The position numbers were made by a program, and so were the translations under genes. This document shows, piece by piece, positions 1-8,924 of a stretch of 64,000 bases of DNA. This DNA comes from Nocardiopsis ganjiahuensis DSM 45031. GTDB taxonomy: Bacteria > Actinomycetota > Actinomycetes > Streptosporangiales > Streptosporangiaceae. The stretch is taken from contig NZ_ANBA01000018.1 in assembly GCF_000341085.1 (NCBI RefSeq), positions 1 through 64,000 of the forward strand. The letters are read 5' to 3'. A model generated the notes under the pieces. It saw only the letters and a list, made by a program, of their open reading frames with translations, ran no database searches and had not been told where the DNA came from. How positions within the stretch are numbered: position 1 is the stretch's first letter; each line of letters starts with the position of its first letter.

Positions 1-199
1 CGCGATGGTCGGTTGGCTGTTACTCGACATCTGTCGCCCTCTCGAAGCGGGCTCTGCAAGGGGAGTTGAGGTGGGGTGACCGGCGTTTCCCGTGCGGGGG
101 AGGGTGCGGCCGGGGTGTGGTGCGGAACCGGATCTGCGCGGTTCGCACACCAAGGGGCACCCCGCGTGCGCGAGGTGCCCCTGGGACGTCCGGGACCTA

Positions 200-1588
200 C
201 TACTGGGAGTTGGTCATCTTGAGGACGTCGAGGGCGGCGTCGAGCTGCTCCTCGGTGAGCTTGCCGTCCTGCACGTAGCCGCGCTCCAGCACGACCTCGC
301 GGATGGTCTTCTTCTCGGCCAGCGACTGCTTGGCGACCTTGGAGGCCTCCTCGTAGCCGATGTACCGGTTGAGCGGCGTGACGATCGAGGGGGAGGACTC
401 CGCGTAGACGCGGCACTGCTCCTCGTTGGCCTTGATCCCGGCCACGCAGCGGTCGGCGAAGACCGTGGAGACGTTGGCCAGCAGGCGGATCGACTCGAGC
501 ACGTTGCGCGCGATCATCGGCAGCTGCACGTTGAGCTCGAAGTTGCCGGAGGCGCCGCCGAAGGCCACCGCGGCGTCGTTGCCGACGACCTGCGAGGAGA
601 CCTGGAGCACGGCCTCGCACAGGACCGGGTTGACCTTGCCCGGCATGATCGACGAGCCCGGCTGCAGGTCCGGGAGGAAGATCTCGGACAGGCCGGTGGT
701 CGGGCCGGAGCCCATCCAGCGGATGTCGTTGGCGATCTTGGCGTAGCCGATCGCGATGGTCCTCAGCTGGCCGGAGAGCTCGACCAGACCGTCACGGGCG
801 CCCTGCGCCTCGAAGTGGTCGCGGGCCTCGGTCAGCGGCAGGCCGGTGTTGGCGGCGATCTCGGCGATGACCCGGGCGGAGAAGCCCTCCGGGGTGTTGA
901 TGCCGGTGCCGACGGCGGTGCCGCCCAGGGGCAGCTCGGCCACGCGCGGCAGGGAGGCCTCGAGGCGCTCGACGCCGTAGCGGACCTGCGCGGCGAACCC
1001 GGCGAACTCCTGGCCCAGGGTGACCGGGGTGGCGTCCATCAGGTGGGTGCGGCCGCTCTTGACGACCGCCGCGAACTCGACGGACTTGCGGGTGAGCTCG
1101 TCCTCGAGGTGGCGCAGCGCCGGGATCAGCTCGTTCTGCACGGCCGAGGTGGCGGCGATGTGGATGGAGGACGGGAACACGTCGTTGGACGACTGCGAGG
1201 CGTTCACGTGGTCGTTCGGGTGGACGTCGAGGCCGGTGCGCTCCTTGGCGACCGTGGCCACGACCTCGTTGGTGTTCATGTTGCTGGAGGTGCCCGAACC
1301 GGTCTGGAAGACGTCGATCGGGAACTCGTCGTTCCACTTGCCGTCGGCGACCTCGAGGGCGGCCTCACGGATCGCCTTGCCGAGGTCGTCGGAGATCACG
1401 CCGAGCTCGGCGTTCACCTTGGCGGCAGCCGCCTTGATCTGGCCGAGCGCGGCGATGTGGGCGTTCTCCAGCCCCTGGCCCGAGATCGGGAAGTTCTCGA
1501 CGGCACGCTGAGTCTGGGCCCGCCACTTGGCCGTGGCCGGGACCTTGACCTCACCCATCGAGTCGTGCTCGATACGGAACTCACTCAT
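200..1588 (-). CDS. fumC: class II fumarate hydratase
   Basis: Converts fumarate to L-malate in the TCA cycle; class II enzymes are cytosolic homotetramers without an iron-sulfur cluster. The 462-residue product has the family length. The superfamily signature GSSIMPGKVNP lies near residues 310-320, substrate-binding TGSGTSSNMNTNEV near 92-108, HPNDHVNASQSSND near 122-135, and the catalytic-His segment SGRTHLMDATP near 180. The ATG at 1588 was chosen because GGAGAG precedes it and conserved sequence (MSEFRIEHDSMGEV) begins there; the reading frame runs about 30 codons further upstream without family-like sequence. It lies near glpX and a DUF4245 gene, as in mycobacteria (remembered synteny). 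Nothing unusual is seen. Confidence 0.97.
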   Translation of the reverse strand: MSEFRIEHDSMGEVKVPATAKWRAQTQRAVENFPISGQGLENAHIAALGQIKAAAAKVNAELGVISDDLGKAIREAALEVADGKWNDEFPIDVFQTGSGTSSNMNTNEVVATVAKERTGLDVHPNDHVNASQSSNDVFPSSIHIAATSAVQNELIPALRHLEDELTRKSVEFAAVVKSGRTHLMDATPVTLGQEFAGFAAQVRYGVERLEASLPRVAELPLGGTAVGTGINTPEGFSARVIAEIAANTGLPLTEARDHFEAQGARDGLVELSGQLRTIAIGYAKIANDIRWMGSGPTTGLSEIFLPDLQPGSSIMPGKVNPVLCEAVLQVSSQVVGNDAAVAFGGASGNFELNVQLPMIARNVLESIRLLANVSTVFADRCVAGIKANEEQCRVYAESSPSIVTPLNRYIGYEEASKVAKQSLAEKKTIREVVLERGYVQDGKLTEEQLDAALDVLKMTNSQ

Positions 1589-1768
1589 GACAACCCATCT
1601 CTCCTGGGAAAACCTGTGACCTAAAGCCTGCCAGACGCGGCAGAGCACATCGCACCTCACCCGGGGTTCACGGTGTTGCACGTGTCATGTTGACATCGCC
1701 CCAGCTCACCAGCGCCGGCGGAGAGAATGTCCGGTCAGCTCCTCCCATCGGACCGGACCGGGCCGGGC

Positions 1769-2365
1769 CTAGCGGTTGAGCTGGCGGCGGTCGCGGCGGC
1801 GCCCGAGGAGGAAGCGGCGCTTGGGCGCGCGTACGCGCACGGTGCCGAACAGGCTGAAGCCGTCGATCTCCAGGACCGGGGGGTTGGACATGGTGCTGCG
1901 GCGGGCGTTGGTGCTGCGCCGCCCGAGGAAGGACCAGCCCTTCATCCGCACCTCGACACCTTCGGGGACGTCGATCACGACCCGGCCGAGGAACGTGCTG
2001 ACCGTCATCCGGTGGTGGTTGCGGGTGAGCAGGGCCTCGCGCATGTCGATCTCGGTGCGCCCGACGACCGCCCCGGCCTGTTCGTCGGGGAGCGCGACCC
2101 AGCGCCCCTTGCGGGTGAGGGTCGTGAACCAGCTGACCATGGGTTCGGGGTCGAGTTGGATGGGCTGTTCCTCGGCGGGCACGAGGTCGGCGGTGATCGC
2201 CGGCAGTTCGCCGAGGGTTCTGGCCTCCTGCGCCCGGTCGAGGCGTTCCTCGAACTCCTCCATGTCGATCCTGCCGTCGGTCACGGCGGTACGGAGTACT
2301 TCGCTGACGCGTTCGCGGTCGCTGTTGGAGGCCCTCATTCGGGCGGGGGAGACGTCCTCACTCAC
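1769..2365 (-). CDS. DUF1707 (SHOCT-like) domain protein
   Basis: This is a 198-residue protein of unknown function. An N-terminal DUF1707 domain (residues about 10-62: RASNSDRERVSEVLRTAVTDG, then the MEEFEERLDRAQEARTLGEL helix) is typical of actinobacterial proteins that are often membrane-anchored or fused to other modules. The rest is a beta-rich tail resembling the DUF2154/LiaF-type C-terminal fold (repeating V-I-D-V-P-E-G and V-R-M-K-G strands), ending in basic residues. No transmembrane helix is evident. The family usually starts at the internal ATG giving MRASNSDRERV, so the first ten residues may not be translated. It stands alone between fumC and the RNHCP pair, all on the minus strand. 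Confidence 0.8.
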   Translation of the reverse strand: MSEDVSPARMRASNSDRERVSEVLRTAVTDGRIDMEEFEERLDRAQEARTLGELPAITADLVPAEEQPIQLDPEPMVSWFTTLTRKGRWVALPDEQAGAVVGRTEIDMREALLTRNHHRMTVSTFLGRVVIDVPEGVEVRMKGWSFLGRRSTNARRSTMSNPPVLEIDGFSLFGTVRVRAPKRRFLLGRRRDRRQLNR

Positions 2366-2468
2366 GGCTCCAACACTAGAGGAGGCGCGGTGACGGAGCG
2401 GTCGTGGTGTGTTCGGCCGCGGGGCCGGGCGGACCCGGACCCGCGGCCGAACACGGTACGTCTCCTGG

Positions 2469-2936
2469 TCAGAGGAGCATCAGCGCGCGGCGGGCCGTGG
2501 CGGCGGCCGAAAGCGGCCGCACCGCGATCCGCACCAGGGCGCGGGCGTTGTCGTCGCCCGCGACCCGGTTGGCGCTGAGTTCGCCGCACGAGAGGCAGCG
2601 GTGGACGATCAGCCACTCGCCGTCGGGGCGGGTGCTGACACCGGCCGCCTCCATCCGGCCGCGGCAGTCGGCGGCCCGGTCGCCCGGGACCCGGCCGTCC
2701 ACGTGCAGGCTGGTGAGGCAGTGCGGGCAGTGGTTGCGGTGCGCGGTGCCCAGCGCCCGCAGCGGTACGTCGAGCCGGCAGTGGGCGCAGCGGAAGGACT
2801 CCGCCGCCGGTCCGGACCGGCGGCCCTGTTCGCCCCGGGCCCGCAGGACAGTCTTGGGGCGCTGCTGTCTGCGCCGGTCACGCCGACCGTTCCGGTCACT
2901 GCCGCGCCGGTCGCTGTTGCGTCGGCCCACGCTCAC
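2469..2936 (-). CDS. RNHCP-domain zinc-ribbon protein
   Basis: A 155-residue protein with a basic Arg-rich N-terminus (residues 1-45) followed by an RNHCP domain, an actinobacterial zinc-ribbon family of unknown function. The sequence shows four Cys pairs: FRCAHC, RNHCPHC (the family-naming motif), an isolated C in DRAADCRG, and HRCLSCG. The ending SANRVAGDDNARALVRIAVRPL is family-typical. It probably binds zinc and, given the basic tail, perhaps nucleic acid (inference). Its start overlaps the stop of the upstream RNHCP paralogue by 4 nt (ATGA), so the two are translationally coupled. Confidence 0.85.
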   Translation of the reverse strand: MSVGRRNSDRRGSDRNGRRDRRRQQRPKTVLRARGEQGRRSGPAAESFRCAHCRLDVPLRALGTAHRNHCPHCLTSLHVDGRVPGDRAADCRGRMEAAGVSTRPDGEWLIVHRCLSCGELSANRVAGDDNARALVRIAVRPLSAAATARRALMLL

Positions 2937-3361
2937 ACCTCCCCGAGCATCTCGAGCGGGAAGGGCGGTTCGGCGAGCGGGCGTACCGCGATCCGCATCA
3001 GGACGAGCGGGTTGTCGTCGGTGGCCACGCTGTTCTCGGACAGTTCGTCACAGCGGACACAGCGGTGGACGAGCCGCCACGTGCCGTCGCGCGGGACGAC
3101 GACGGAGATGGGTGTCATGCGTCCGTCGCAGTCGCTGACGCCGTCCTCGACCTGGTCGTGGACGTGGAGTGAGCTCAGGCAGCTCGGGCAGTGGTCGCGT
3201 GGTTCGCCATCGGGTCCGAGGACGGACACGGAGAGACCGCAGAGTACGCAGCCGAAGGTCGCACGCCCGGCGCGGCCGCTCGGGTCGCCGGTGTTCCGGG
3301 TGCGGCGGTGCCGGGTGCTGTGCTGCTGGGTGCGGGCGGTGGTGGGGTCGGTGGTGGACAA
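2933..3361 (-). CDS. diverged RNHCP-domain paralogue
   Basis: A 142-residue paralogue of the downstream RNHCP protein and the first gene of a two-gene operon (ATGA overlap). The cysteine scaffold is kept: FGCVLC, DHCPSC, SDCDG, HRCVRC. The eponymous motif has drifted from RNHCP to RDHCP, and the C-terminal NRVAGDDN becomes NSVATDDN. The N-terminus (about 35 residues) is Thr/Arg/His-rich and looks disordered. The tandem pair suggests duplication followed by divergence. The function is unknown; the conserved cysteines argue for zinc binding. Confidence 0.8.
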   Translation of the reverse strand: MSTTDPTTARTQQHSTRHRRTRNTGDPSGRAGRATFGCVLCGLSVSVLGPDGEPRDHCPSCLSSLHVHDQVEDGVSDCDGRMTPISVVVPRDGTWRLVHRCVRCDELSENSVATDDNPLVLMRIAVRPLAEPPFPLEMLGEV

Positions 3362-3753
3362 CCCGGGAACTCCTTGCTGGAGAGCGAAAAGGGATCAACA
3401 GCAAGAGCGCCGAGCGGGTCTCGACGGGGGCGGGTCCGGTCAGCCTTCCGAAGCGTGTCGGGGCATGCGCAGGCCCGCGCGGCTGTGAGGCGCGCTCGGC
3501 GCGTTCGGGGGCATCAACACCTGTCCTAGCTGTGGGGCGAGTCGTCCCCAGCGGTTCGTCTCCGTCTACGGCACCCCAACGTTAGACACCGGCCGGACGT
3601 GATCGCAACGTGTTTTCTTTCGCCTTCTGGTGGGGGACACGTGCCCGGACCGCGCCGGGAAGCAGGAGGCGGACCCGGACACGGCCCCGTGGCGCGGGGA
3701 GGCGCGTGGAAAAGTGTTGGCGGAACGTCCTCTCCGATGCCTACCGTGTTCCC
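3362..3753. other. divergent intergenic region, no gene seen
   Basis: About 390 bp lie between the RNHCP operon (minus) and the ABC transporter operon (plus). It must hold both promoters. Short reading frames here have no family-like sequence. A local AT-rich stretch at about 3597-3630 (around GTGTTTTCTTTCG) is the likeliest promoter area. Confidence 0.5.
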
Positions 3754-4740
3754 ATGACCACACCAGAGCCCCCACGGGCCGTTGCTGGGAGCGCCGTCGC
3801 CGGGAGCGCTGCCATGACCTCCCGGGACGCCTCAGATGTGCCGGCGCTTCACCTGCGCGGTGTCGTCAAGCGCTTCGGTTCGCTCACCGCGGTCGACGGA
3901 CTCGACCTGGAGGTACCGCAGGGGGTCGTGCTCGGCCTGCTCGGACCCAACGGAGCGGGCAAGTCCACCACCATGAAGATGCTCACCGCCCAGTCCGTCG
4001 CGGACGAGGGCACCATCAGCATCCTCGGCCACGAGATCCCCGCCGAGTCCAAGTGGGCCCGGGCCCGCATGGGTGTCGTCCCCCAGCACGACAACCTCGA
4101 CGAGGAACTCACGGTCGAGCAGAACCTCCGGATGTTCTCCTTCCTGTACCGGGTGCCCCGCGCCCGCCGCAAGGAGGCCATCGCCCGGACCCTGCGCCTG
4201 GCCCAGCTCAGCGACCGGGGGGACACCCCCGTCGACGACCTCTCCGGAGGCATGCGCCGCCGCCTGCTCATCGTCCGCGCGCTCCTGCACCGGCCCGAAC
4301 TGGTCCTCATGGACGAGCCGACGGTCGGCCTGGACCCGCAGGTGCGCCAGGAACTGTGGGGCGTCATCACCGCCCTGCGCGACGAGGGCGCCACCGTCCT
4401 GATGTCCACCCACTACATCGAGGAGGCCGAGCGCCTCTCCGACGAGGTCGCCCTGATGGCCAAGGGCAGGGTCGTCGAGCGGGGAGCCCCCGCCGACCTC
4501 GTCGCCAAGTACGCGGGGGCCACGGTCGAGGAGTACGTCCCCGGCGGAGAGGGGATGGCCGAACTGGAGCGCCTGGTCAACGGGAACGGCTTCACCACCC
4601 GCCGGACCGGCAACACCCTGTCCGTCCTGCGCGCCGAGGAACTCCCGGAATCGCTCCGGGACGGCTTGGGAGAGCCCGACCGCCGGGCCAGCAACCTCGA
4701 GGACGTATTCGTGACCCTGACCGGGGAGACCGTGGAATGA
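3754..4740 (+). CDS. ABC exporter ATP-binding subunit (DrrA/NodI type)
   Basis: A 328-residue ATPase of an ABC-2 type exporter. Walker A is GPNGAGKSTT (about residue 66-75), the signature is LSGGMRRRL, and Walker B with catalytic Glu is LVLMDEPTVGLD, followed by the H-loop in STHYIEEAERL. The C-terminal 70 residues resemble the DrrA/NodI accessory domain (NLEDVFVTLTG). The ATG at 3754 is used here; an internal ATG giving MTSRDASDVPAL is an alternative start. The stop overlaps the permease start by 4 nt. The substrate is not predictable from sequence; relatives export antibiotics, lipids or oligosaccharides. Confidence 0.92.
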   Translation: MTTPEPPRAVAGSAVAGSAAMTSRDASDVPALHLRGVVKRFGSLTAVDGLDLEVPQGVVLGLLGPNGAGKSTTMKMLTAQSVADEGTISILGHEIPAESKWARARMGVVPQHDNLDEELTVEQNLRMFSFLYRVPRARRKEAIARTLRLAQLSDRGDTPVDDLSGGMRRRLLIVRALLHRPELVLMDEPTVGLDPQVRQELWGVITALRDEGATVLMSTHYIEEAERLSDEVALMAKGRVVERGAPADLVAKYAGATVEEYVPGGEGMAELERLVNGNGFTTRRTGNTLSVLRAEELPESLRDGLGEPDRRASNLEDVFVTLTGETVE

Positions 4741-5558
4741 GCCTGTCGCAACGCCATGAGGACGCCCGGCCGGAACGGCACGCCCGGCCCGGACGCTTCG
4801 AGGCCGACGCGGTCATGGGGGTGGTCGCCCGCGAGTGGATCCTCTACGGACAGTCCTGGCGGGCCACGACCTTCGCCGCCGTCGTCGAGCCCACCCTCTA
4901 CCTGCTCTGCTTCGGCTTCGGCATGGGCGCCCTCATCGGCACCCTCGCCGGGTTCAGCTACATCGACTTCCTCGGCACCGGCATCGTCGCGGTGTCGGTC
5001 ATGTTCCAGTCGATGATGCCCGCCGTCATCAACACCTTCATCAAGCGCCGCTTCCTGCACACCTACGAGGGCATCCTCGCCGCCCCCGTCGACGTGCGCG
5101 AACTCGTCACCGGTGAGGCGCTGTGGCTGGGCCTGAGGGCCGGGGTCTACGGCTGCGTGCCGCTGCTGGTGGCGGTCGGGTTCGGGCTCCAGCCCGGCCC
5201 CGGGATGCTGCTGGTGCCGCTCATCGCCTTCCTCGCCGGGTTCGCCTTCGCGCTCTTCGGCATCTGGATCTCCGCGCTGATCACCTCGGTGCGCTCCATG
5301 GACTACGTGTTCAGCGGCCTGTTCACCCCGCTGTTCCTCATGGCGGGCACGTTCTTCCCGCTCACCGAGCTGCCCGGCTGGGTGCAGACCGCCGCCATGG
5401 TCAACCCGCTCTACCACGCGGTCGAACTGATCCGCGGCTCCGTCTTCGGCGGGCTGGACGCGGGTACGGCGCTGACCCACGTCGGCGTCCTGTTGGCCTT
5501 CGTCGTGCTGATGTGGAACCTGGCCTCCTTCCAGATGCGGCGCCGCGTGGTCAACTAG
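4737..5558 (+). CDS. ABC-2 type exporter permease (DrrB/NodJ type)
   Basis: A 273-residue membrane permease partnering the ATPase, whose last four bases it overlaps (ATGA), so the two are coupled. About six hydrophobic segments follow a 35-residue polar N-terminus. The ABC-2 permease signature region near the end is recognisable: SGLFTPLFLMAGTFFPL, then YHAVELIRGSVFG. There is no further exporter component nearby, so the complex is probably two ATPase plus two permease chains. A strong hairpin terminator follows. Confidence 0.92.
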   Translation: MSLSQRHEDARPERHARPGRFEADAVMGVVAREWILYGQSWRATTFAAVVEPTLYLLCFGFGMGALIGTLAGFSYIDFLGTGIVAVSVMFQSMMPAVINTFIKRRFLHTYEGILAAPVDVRELVTGEALWLGLRAGVYGCVPLLVAVGFGLQPGPGMLLVPLIAFLAGFAFALFGIWISALITSVRSMDYVFSGLFTPLFLMAGTFFPLTELPGWVQTAAMVNPLYHAVELIRGSVFGGLDAGTALTHVGVLLAFVVLMWNLASFQMRRRVVN

Positions 5559-5608
5559 CCCTCCTCCTGGCTGCCCTGTCGGCCACAGGGGCGGGCACGG
5601 TCACGGAA

Positions 5609-5660
5609 GACGACGGCGGCGCGGGAGGGGACGAGCCCCCTCCCGCGCCGCCGTGTCGTC
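5609..5660. terminator. bidirectional terminator hairpin
   Basis: A long inverted repeat lies between converging genes: the core left arm GGCGGCGCGGGAGGGG pairs perfectly with CCCCTCCCGCGCCGCC across a short loop, and the flanking GACGAC/GTCGTC extends the stem past a 2-nt bulge. It probably serves both the ABC operon and the DUF3352 gene. Confidence 0.75.
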
Positions 5661-5723
5661 GGTTCCCTGTCGGCCGTACGCCGACGGGACCAGCGCTTCC
5701 GCGGGACCGGTACCCCCTCGGGG

Positions 5724-7493
5724 TCAGCCCCCGCTGGGCGCCCAGCGCAGCTCGACGACGACCCGCTGGCCGCCCTCGGCGACGCTCAGGCCCAGGCCGA
5801 CCGCGCCCCACTGCTCCGGGGAGTCCACGTCGTTCCGGCTCAGCGCCTGGCGCAGGTCGAAGTACCCGGCCAGCACCGCGTCGTCCATCTCCTGCATGGT
5901 CTGCTGGAAGACCTCGTCCTCACCCAGCCGGCCCGATCCGCCCTGGCCGTGGCTGACCACCACCGTGTCGCCGTCCGAGCTGACGGAGGGCGCGGGCCCG
6001 GACGAGTAGGGGTCGTTGAAGGACTCGTCCAGGAACCCGTTGATCGCGCTCTCGTCACCGTCGACCGCCCGGTACTCGAAGGACGGCTCCCAGTTGTAGT
6101 CGTCCGGGTCGAAGGAGGTCAGACCGAAGGCCGTGGAGGTGCCCAGGAGCGAGGTGAACCCGTCCGGCAGCGGAGCGCCGACGGAGTTGAAGAACGACTC
6201 CATCTCGCTGCGGTCGCTGTCGTTGAGCATCGGGATGTTGTCCTCCTCCCACGCGGTGCGCAGGGCCTCGTCCAGACCGCTGCCGCCGAAGGCCATCACG
6301 GTGTCCGCGGGCAGGCCGCCGACGGCCTCCAGGCTCGCGCCGGGCGCGTCGGCGAGCCAGGTCAGGTCCTCGTTCTCCACCTCGAAGCCGAACACGTCCG
6401 TCCGGGCCTCCAGGTAGTCGCCGTCCACCCGGACCGAGGCGGTCATCCGTCCCTCGACGGAGTCGGCTCCGGTGGCGCCGAACTCGGAGCCGAGCTCCTC
6501 CTCGAAGCCGGACATCCGGCTGAGCTCGCCCAGGTCCGCCCAGGCCAGGGCGATGCTGCCGCTGGGCACGTTACCGAGGTCGCCGCTGTAGACGTCGTTG
6601 CTCGCCAGGTCGCCGTGGGCCGACATCTGGTCGTTGTACTCGTTGATCTCGGCCTCACTCTCGGTGAAGACCACGAAGTCGTCGACCATCTCGAAGTACA
6701 CGTCGTCGGTGTCGCGGAGCGTCTCGAACTGGGCCTCGGCCGCGGCGGGGTCCTCGACGGCCAGCGCCACCGCGAGGGCCATGCCCTCGTCGAACTCGGC
6801 CTCGGGGTCCGTGGCGGGCCAGGAGGCGATGCCGGCCTTCTGCCCGATCCACGCCTCGACCTCGGACTGGTCGAGTTCGTAGGTCTCCGCGAACACCTCG
6901 GCGAAGGGCCCCGAGGTGTCCTCGTCGAGCTCTCCGGTCTCCTCGGTGATCTCGTCCGGGAGCTTCTCGACGAACTGCATCAGGTCGAGGACCTGGGAGC
7001 CGTCGACGTCCAGGTCGACCTTGCCGAAGGCCACGGAGTTGCCGGGCAGGACCGACTCGGGCTGCGGGCCGCTGAAGTCGACGAGTGAGACGGCCGCCCA
7101 CAGGGTGCCGCCCATGAGCACCAGGGCCACACCGGCGGCCGCGGGGATCAGCCACTTGCGGCCGCCACCGGACGGCGGGACCTGCCCGCCGGAGTACTGG
7201 CCTCCGTAGGGCGGCTGACCGGGGTCTCCGGGCCCGCCGGGGCCCATGGGGGCGCCGGGGCCCTGCGGGGGCTGTCCGCCCGCGCCCGGGTACTGCTGCC
7301 CGGGCTGCTGGGGGCCGGTGTACTGGCCCCCGGGGTACTGGCCCCCGGGGTACTGCCCTCCGGGCTGCTGAGGGCCGGGCTGCTGGGGCGGGGCGAAGTG
7401 CGGCTGGCCGGGGCCCGGCTGCTGCGGGAACCCCTGACCGGGTTGTTGCGGCTGCTGCCACCGGGGCTGCTGCGGGGGATCTGGGTAGGACAT
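5724..7493 (-). CDS. DUF3352 membrane-anchored protein
   Basis: A 589-residue protein of unknown function. The first ~125 residues are a Pro/Gln/Gly-rich cytoplasmic tail of repeated QYPGG-like units. One transmembrane helix follows (KWLIPAAAGVALVLMGGTLW), then a large acidic extracytoplasmic region matching DUF3352. The ATG at 7493 is preceded by GGAGGT, which fixes the start. It is transcribed alone, divided from glpX by a terminator. Pro/Gln-rich tail plus single helix plus extracellular domain is a common layout for actinobacterial envelope proteins; no catalytic motif is visible. Confidence 0.85.
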   Translation of the reverse strand: MSYPDPPQQPRWQQPQQPGQGFPQQPGPGQPHFAPPQQPGPQQPGGQYPGGQYPGGQYTGPQQPGQQYPGAGGQPPQGPGAPMGPGGPGDPGQPPYGGQYSGGQVPPSGGGRKWLIPAAAGVALVLMGGTLWAAVSLVDFSGPQPESVLPGNSVAFGKVDLDVDGSQVLDLMQFVEKLPDEITEETGELDEDTSGPFAEVFAETYELDQSEVEAWIGQKAGIASWPATDPEAEFDEGMALAVALAVEDPAAAEAQFETLRDTDDVYFEMVDDFVVFTESEAEINEYNDQMSAHGDLASNDVYSGDLGNVPSGSIALAWADLGELSRMSGFEEELGSEFGATGADSVEGRMTASVRVDGDYLEARTDVFGFEVENEDLTWLADAPGASLEAVGGLPADTVMAFGGSGLDEALRTAWEEDNIPMLNDSDRSEMESFFNSVGAPLPDGFTSLLGTSTAFGLTSFDPDDYNWEPSFEYRAVDGDESAINGFLDESFNDPYSSGPAPSVSSDGDTVVVSHGQGGSGRLGEDEVFQQTMQEMDDAVLAGYFDLRQALSRNDVDSPEQWGAVGLGLSVAEGGQRVVVELRWAPSGG

Positions 7494-7599
7494 CGGACCT
7501 CCGACGAGGGTGTTCACGGGACAGGCACGCCCTGGTGACGACTCTGATGCCGGGGCGCTCTGAGTGGTTCGCGTGCGCGCACGGGCCCCGCACGTCGGC

Positions 7600-7642
7600 G
7601 GCGCCCCGGCACCCCGCCGGGAAGGCGGAGCACCGGGGCGCC
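7600..7642 (-). terminator. terminator of glpX
   Basis: Arms GGCGCCCCGG and CCGGGGCGCC are perfect complements around an inner CCGCC/GGCGG stem. The hairpin lies 60 bp past the glpX stop. Confidence 0.65.
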
Positions 7643-7701
7643 GGGGCGTTCGGGGCCGGAGCGGTGACTGCTTCGGAACGGGGACCGCTCCGGGGCGGGG
7701 A

Positions 7702-8727
7702 CTACTCCGGGGCGGAGGTGAGGTCCACGCCGCTGTAGGCCGACAGCTTGCTCAGACGGTGCTCGCTCCGGACCTGGCGGACGGTGCCGCTGCGGCCGCG
7801 CATGACCAGCGAGTCGGTGGTCACGCCGGTGGACTCGTACCGGACACCGCCGACCAGCTCACCGTCGGTGATGCCGGTCGCGGCGAAGAACACGTCGTCG
7901 GAGGAGACGAGGTCGTCGGTGCTGAGCACCCGGTCCAGGTCGTGGCCCGCGTCGATCGCCTTCTGGCGCTCCTCGTCGTCCTTGGGCCACAGGCGGCCCT
8001 GGATGACCCCGCCCAGGCACTTCATGGCGCACGCGGTGATGATGCCCTCCGGCGTGCCGCCGATGCCCAGCATGAGGTCGACGCCGGTGCCGGGGCGGGC
8101 GGCCATGATCGCGCCCGCGACGTCACCGTCGCTGATGAACTTGATCCGGGCGCCCGCGTCGCGCACGTCCTGCACCAGCTGCTTGTGGCGCGGGCGGTCC
8201 AGGATCACGACCGTGACGTCCTGCGGCGACTTGCCCTTGGCGCGGGCCACGGCCCGGATGTTCTCGGCGGGGGAGGCGGCGATGTCCACCACGTCGGCGG
8301 CCTCGGGGCCGGTGGCCAGCTTCTCCATGTAGAACACCGCGGACGGGTCGAACATGGTGTTGCGCGGGCTCATCGCGATCACGGCGATGGCGTTGGGCAT
8401 GCCCATGGCGGTCAGGGTGGTGCCGTCGATCGGGTCGACGGCGACGTCCCAGTCGGTTCCGCCGCCGTCACCCACGCGCTCGCCGTTGTAGAGCATGGGG
8501 GCGTTGTCCTTCTCGCCCTCGCCGATCACCACGGTGCCGTTCATCGACACGGTGCTGATCATGTGGCGCATCCCGCGCACTGCTGCGCCGTCGGCACCGA
8601 GCTTGTCGCCCTTGCCGACCCAACGGGCCGCGGCGAGCGCGGCGGTCTCGGTGACGCGGACCAGCTCCAGCGCGAGGTTACGGTCGGGCGCCGAGGGCTG
8701 CGCGGACGGGCTACTGGACTGCGACAT
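7702..8727 (-). CDS. glpX: class II fructose-1,6-bisphosphatase
   Basis: Hydrolyses fructose-1,6-bisphosphate to fructose-6-phosphate, the committed gluconeogenic step in many actinobacteria. The 341-residue length fits the family. Metal/phosphate motifs are present: GEGEKDNAPMLYNGE near residues 67-81 and VDPIDGTTL near 95-103. The substrate-binding GIGGTPEG and late family sequence (LKCLGG-like AMKCLGGVIQG) are also clear. The start is supported by GGAAGG upstream. Placement beside fumC and the DUF4245 gene matches the mycobacterial glpX neighbourhood. Confidence 0.96.
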   Translation of the reverse strand: MSQSSSPSAQPSAPDRNLALELVRVTETAALAAARWVGKGDKLGADGAAVRGMRHMISTVSMNGTVVIGEGEKDNAPMLYNGERVGDGGGTDWDVAVDPIDGTTLTAMGMPNAIAVIAMSPRNTMFDPSAVFYMEKLATGPEAADVVDIAASPAENIRAVARAKGKSPQDVTVVILDRPRHKQLVQDVRDAGARIKFISDGDVAGAIMAARPGTGVDLMLGIGGTPEGIITACAMKCLGGVIQGRLWPKDDEERQKAIDAGHDLDRVLSTDDLVSSDDVFFAATGITDGELVGGVRYESTGVTTDSLVMRGRSGTVRQVRSEHRLSKLSAYSGVDLTSAPE

Positions 8728-8924
8728 GGACGTGACACCTTCCGTCGGGAAACAGGGTGGGGTTCACGTCTTAGGGTAGTCACCCGAGGTGACCCCGGGT
8801 CGTTTCGGTCCGGGGTCGGGGACGGCGTCGCGTGTCAGCGTGTCGCCCGGGGCCGACGGCGGCCGGTGGGTACCGCGCGGGCGCTACGGTCTACGCTTGC
8901 GGGGACCCGGACAGGAGTGAGGGC

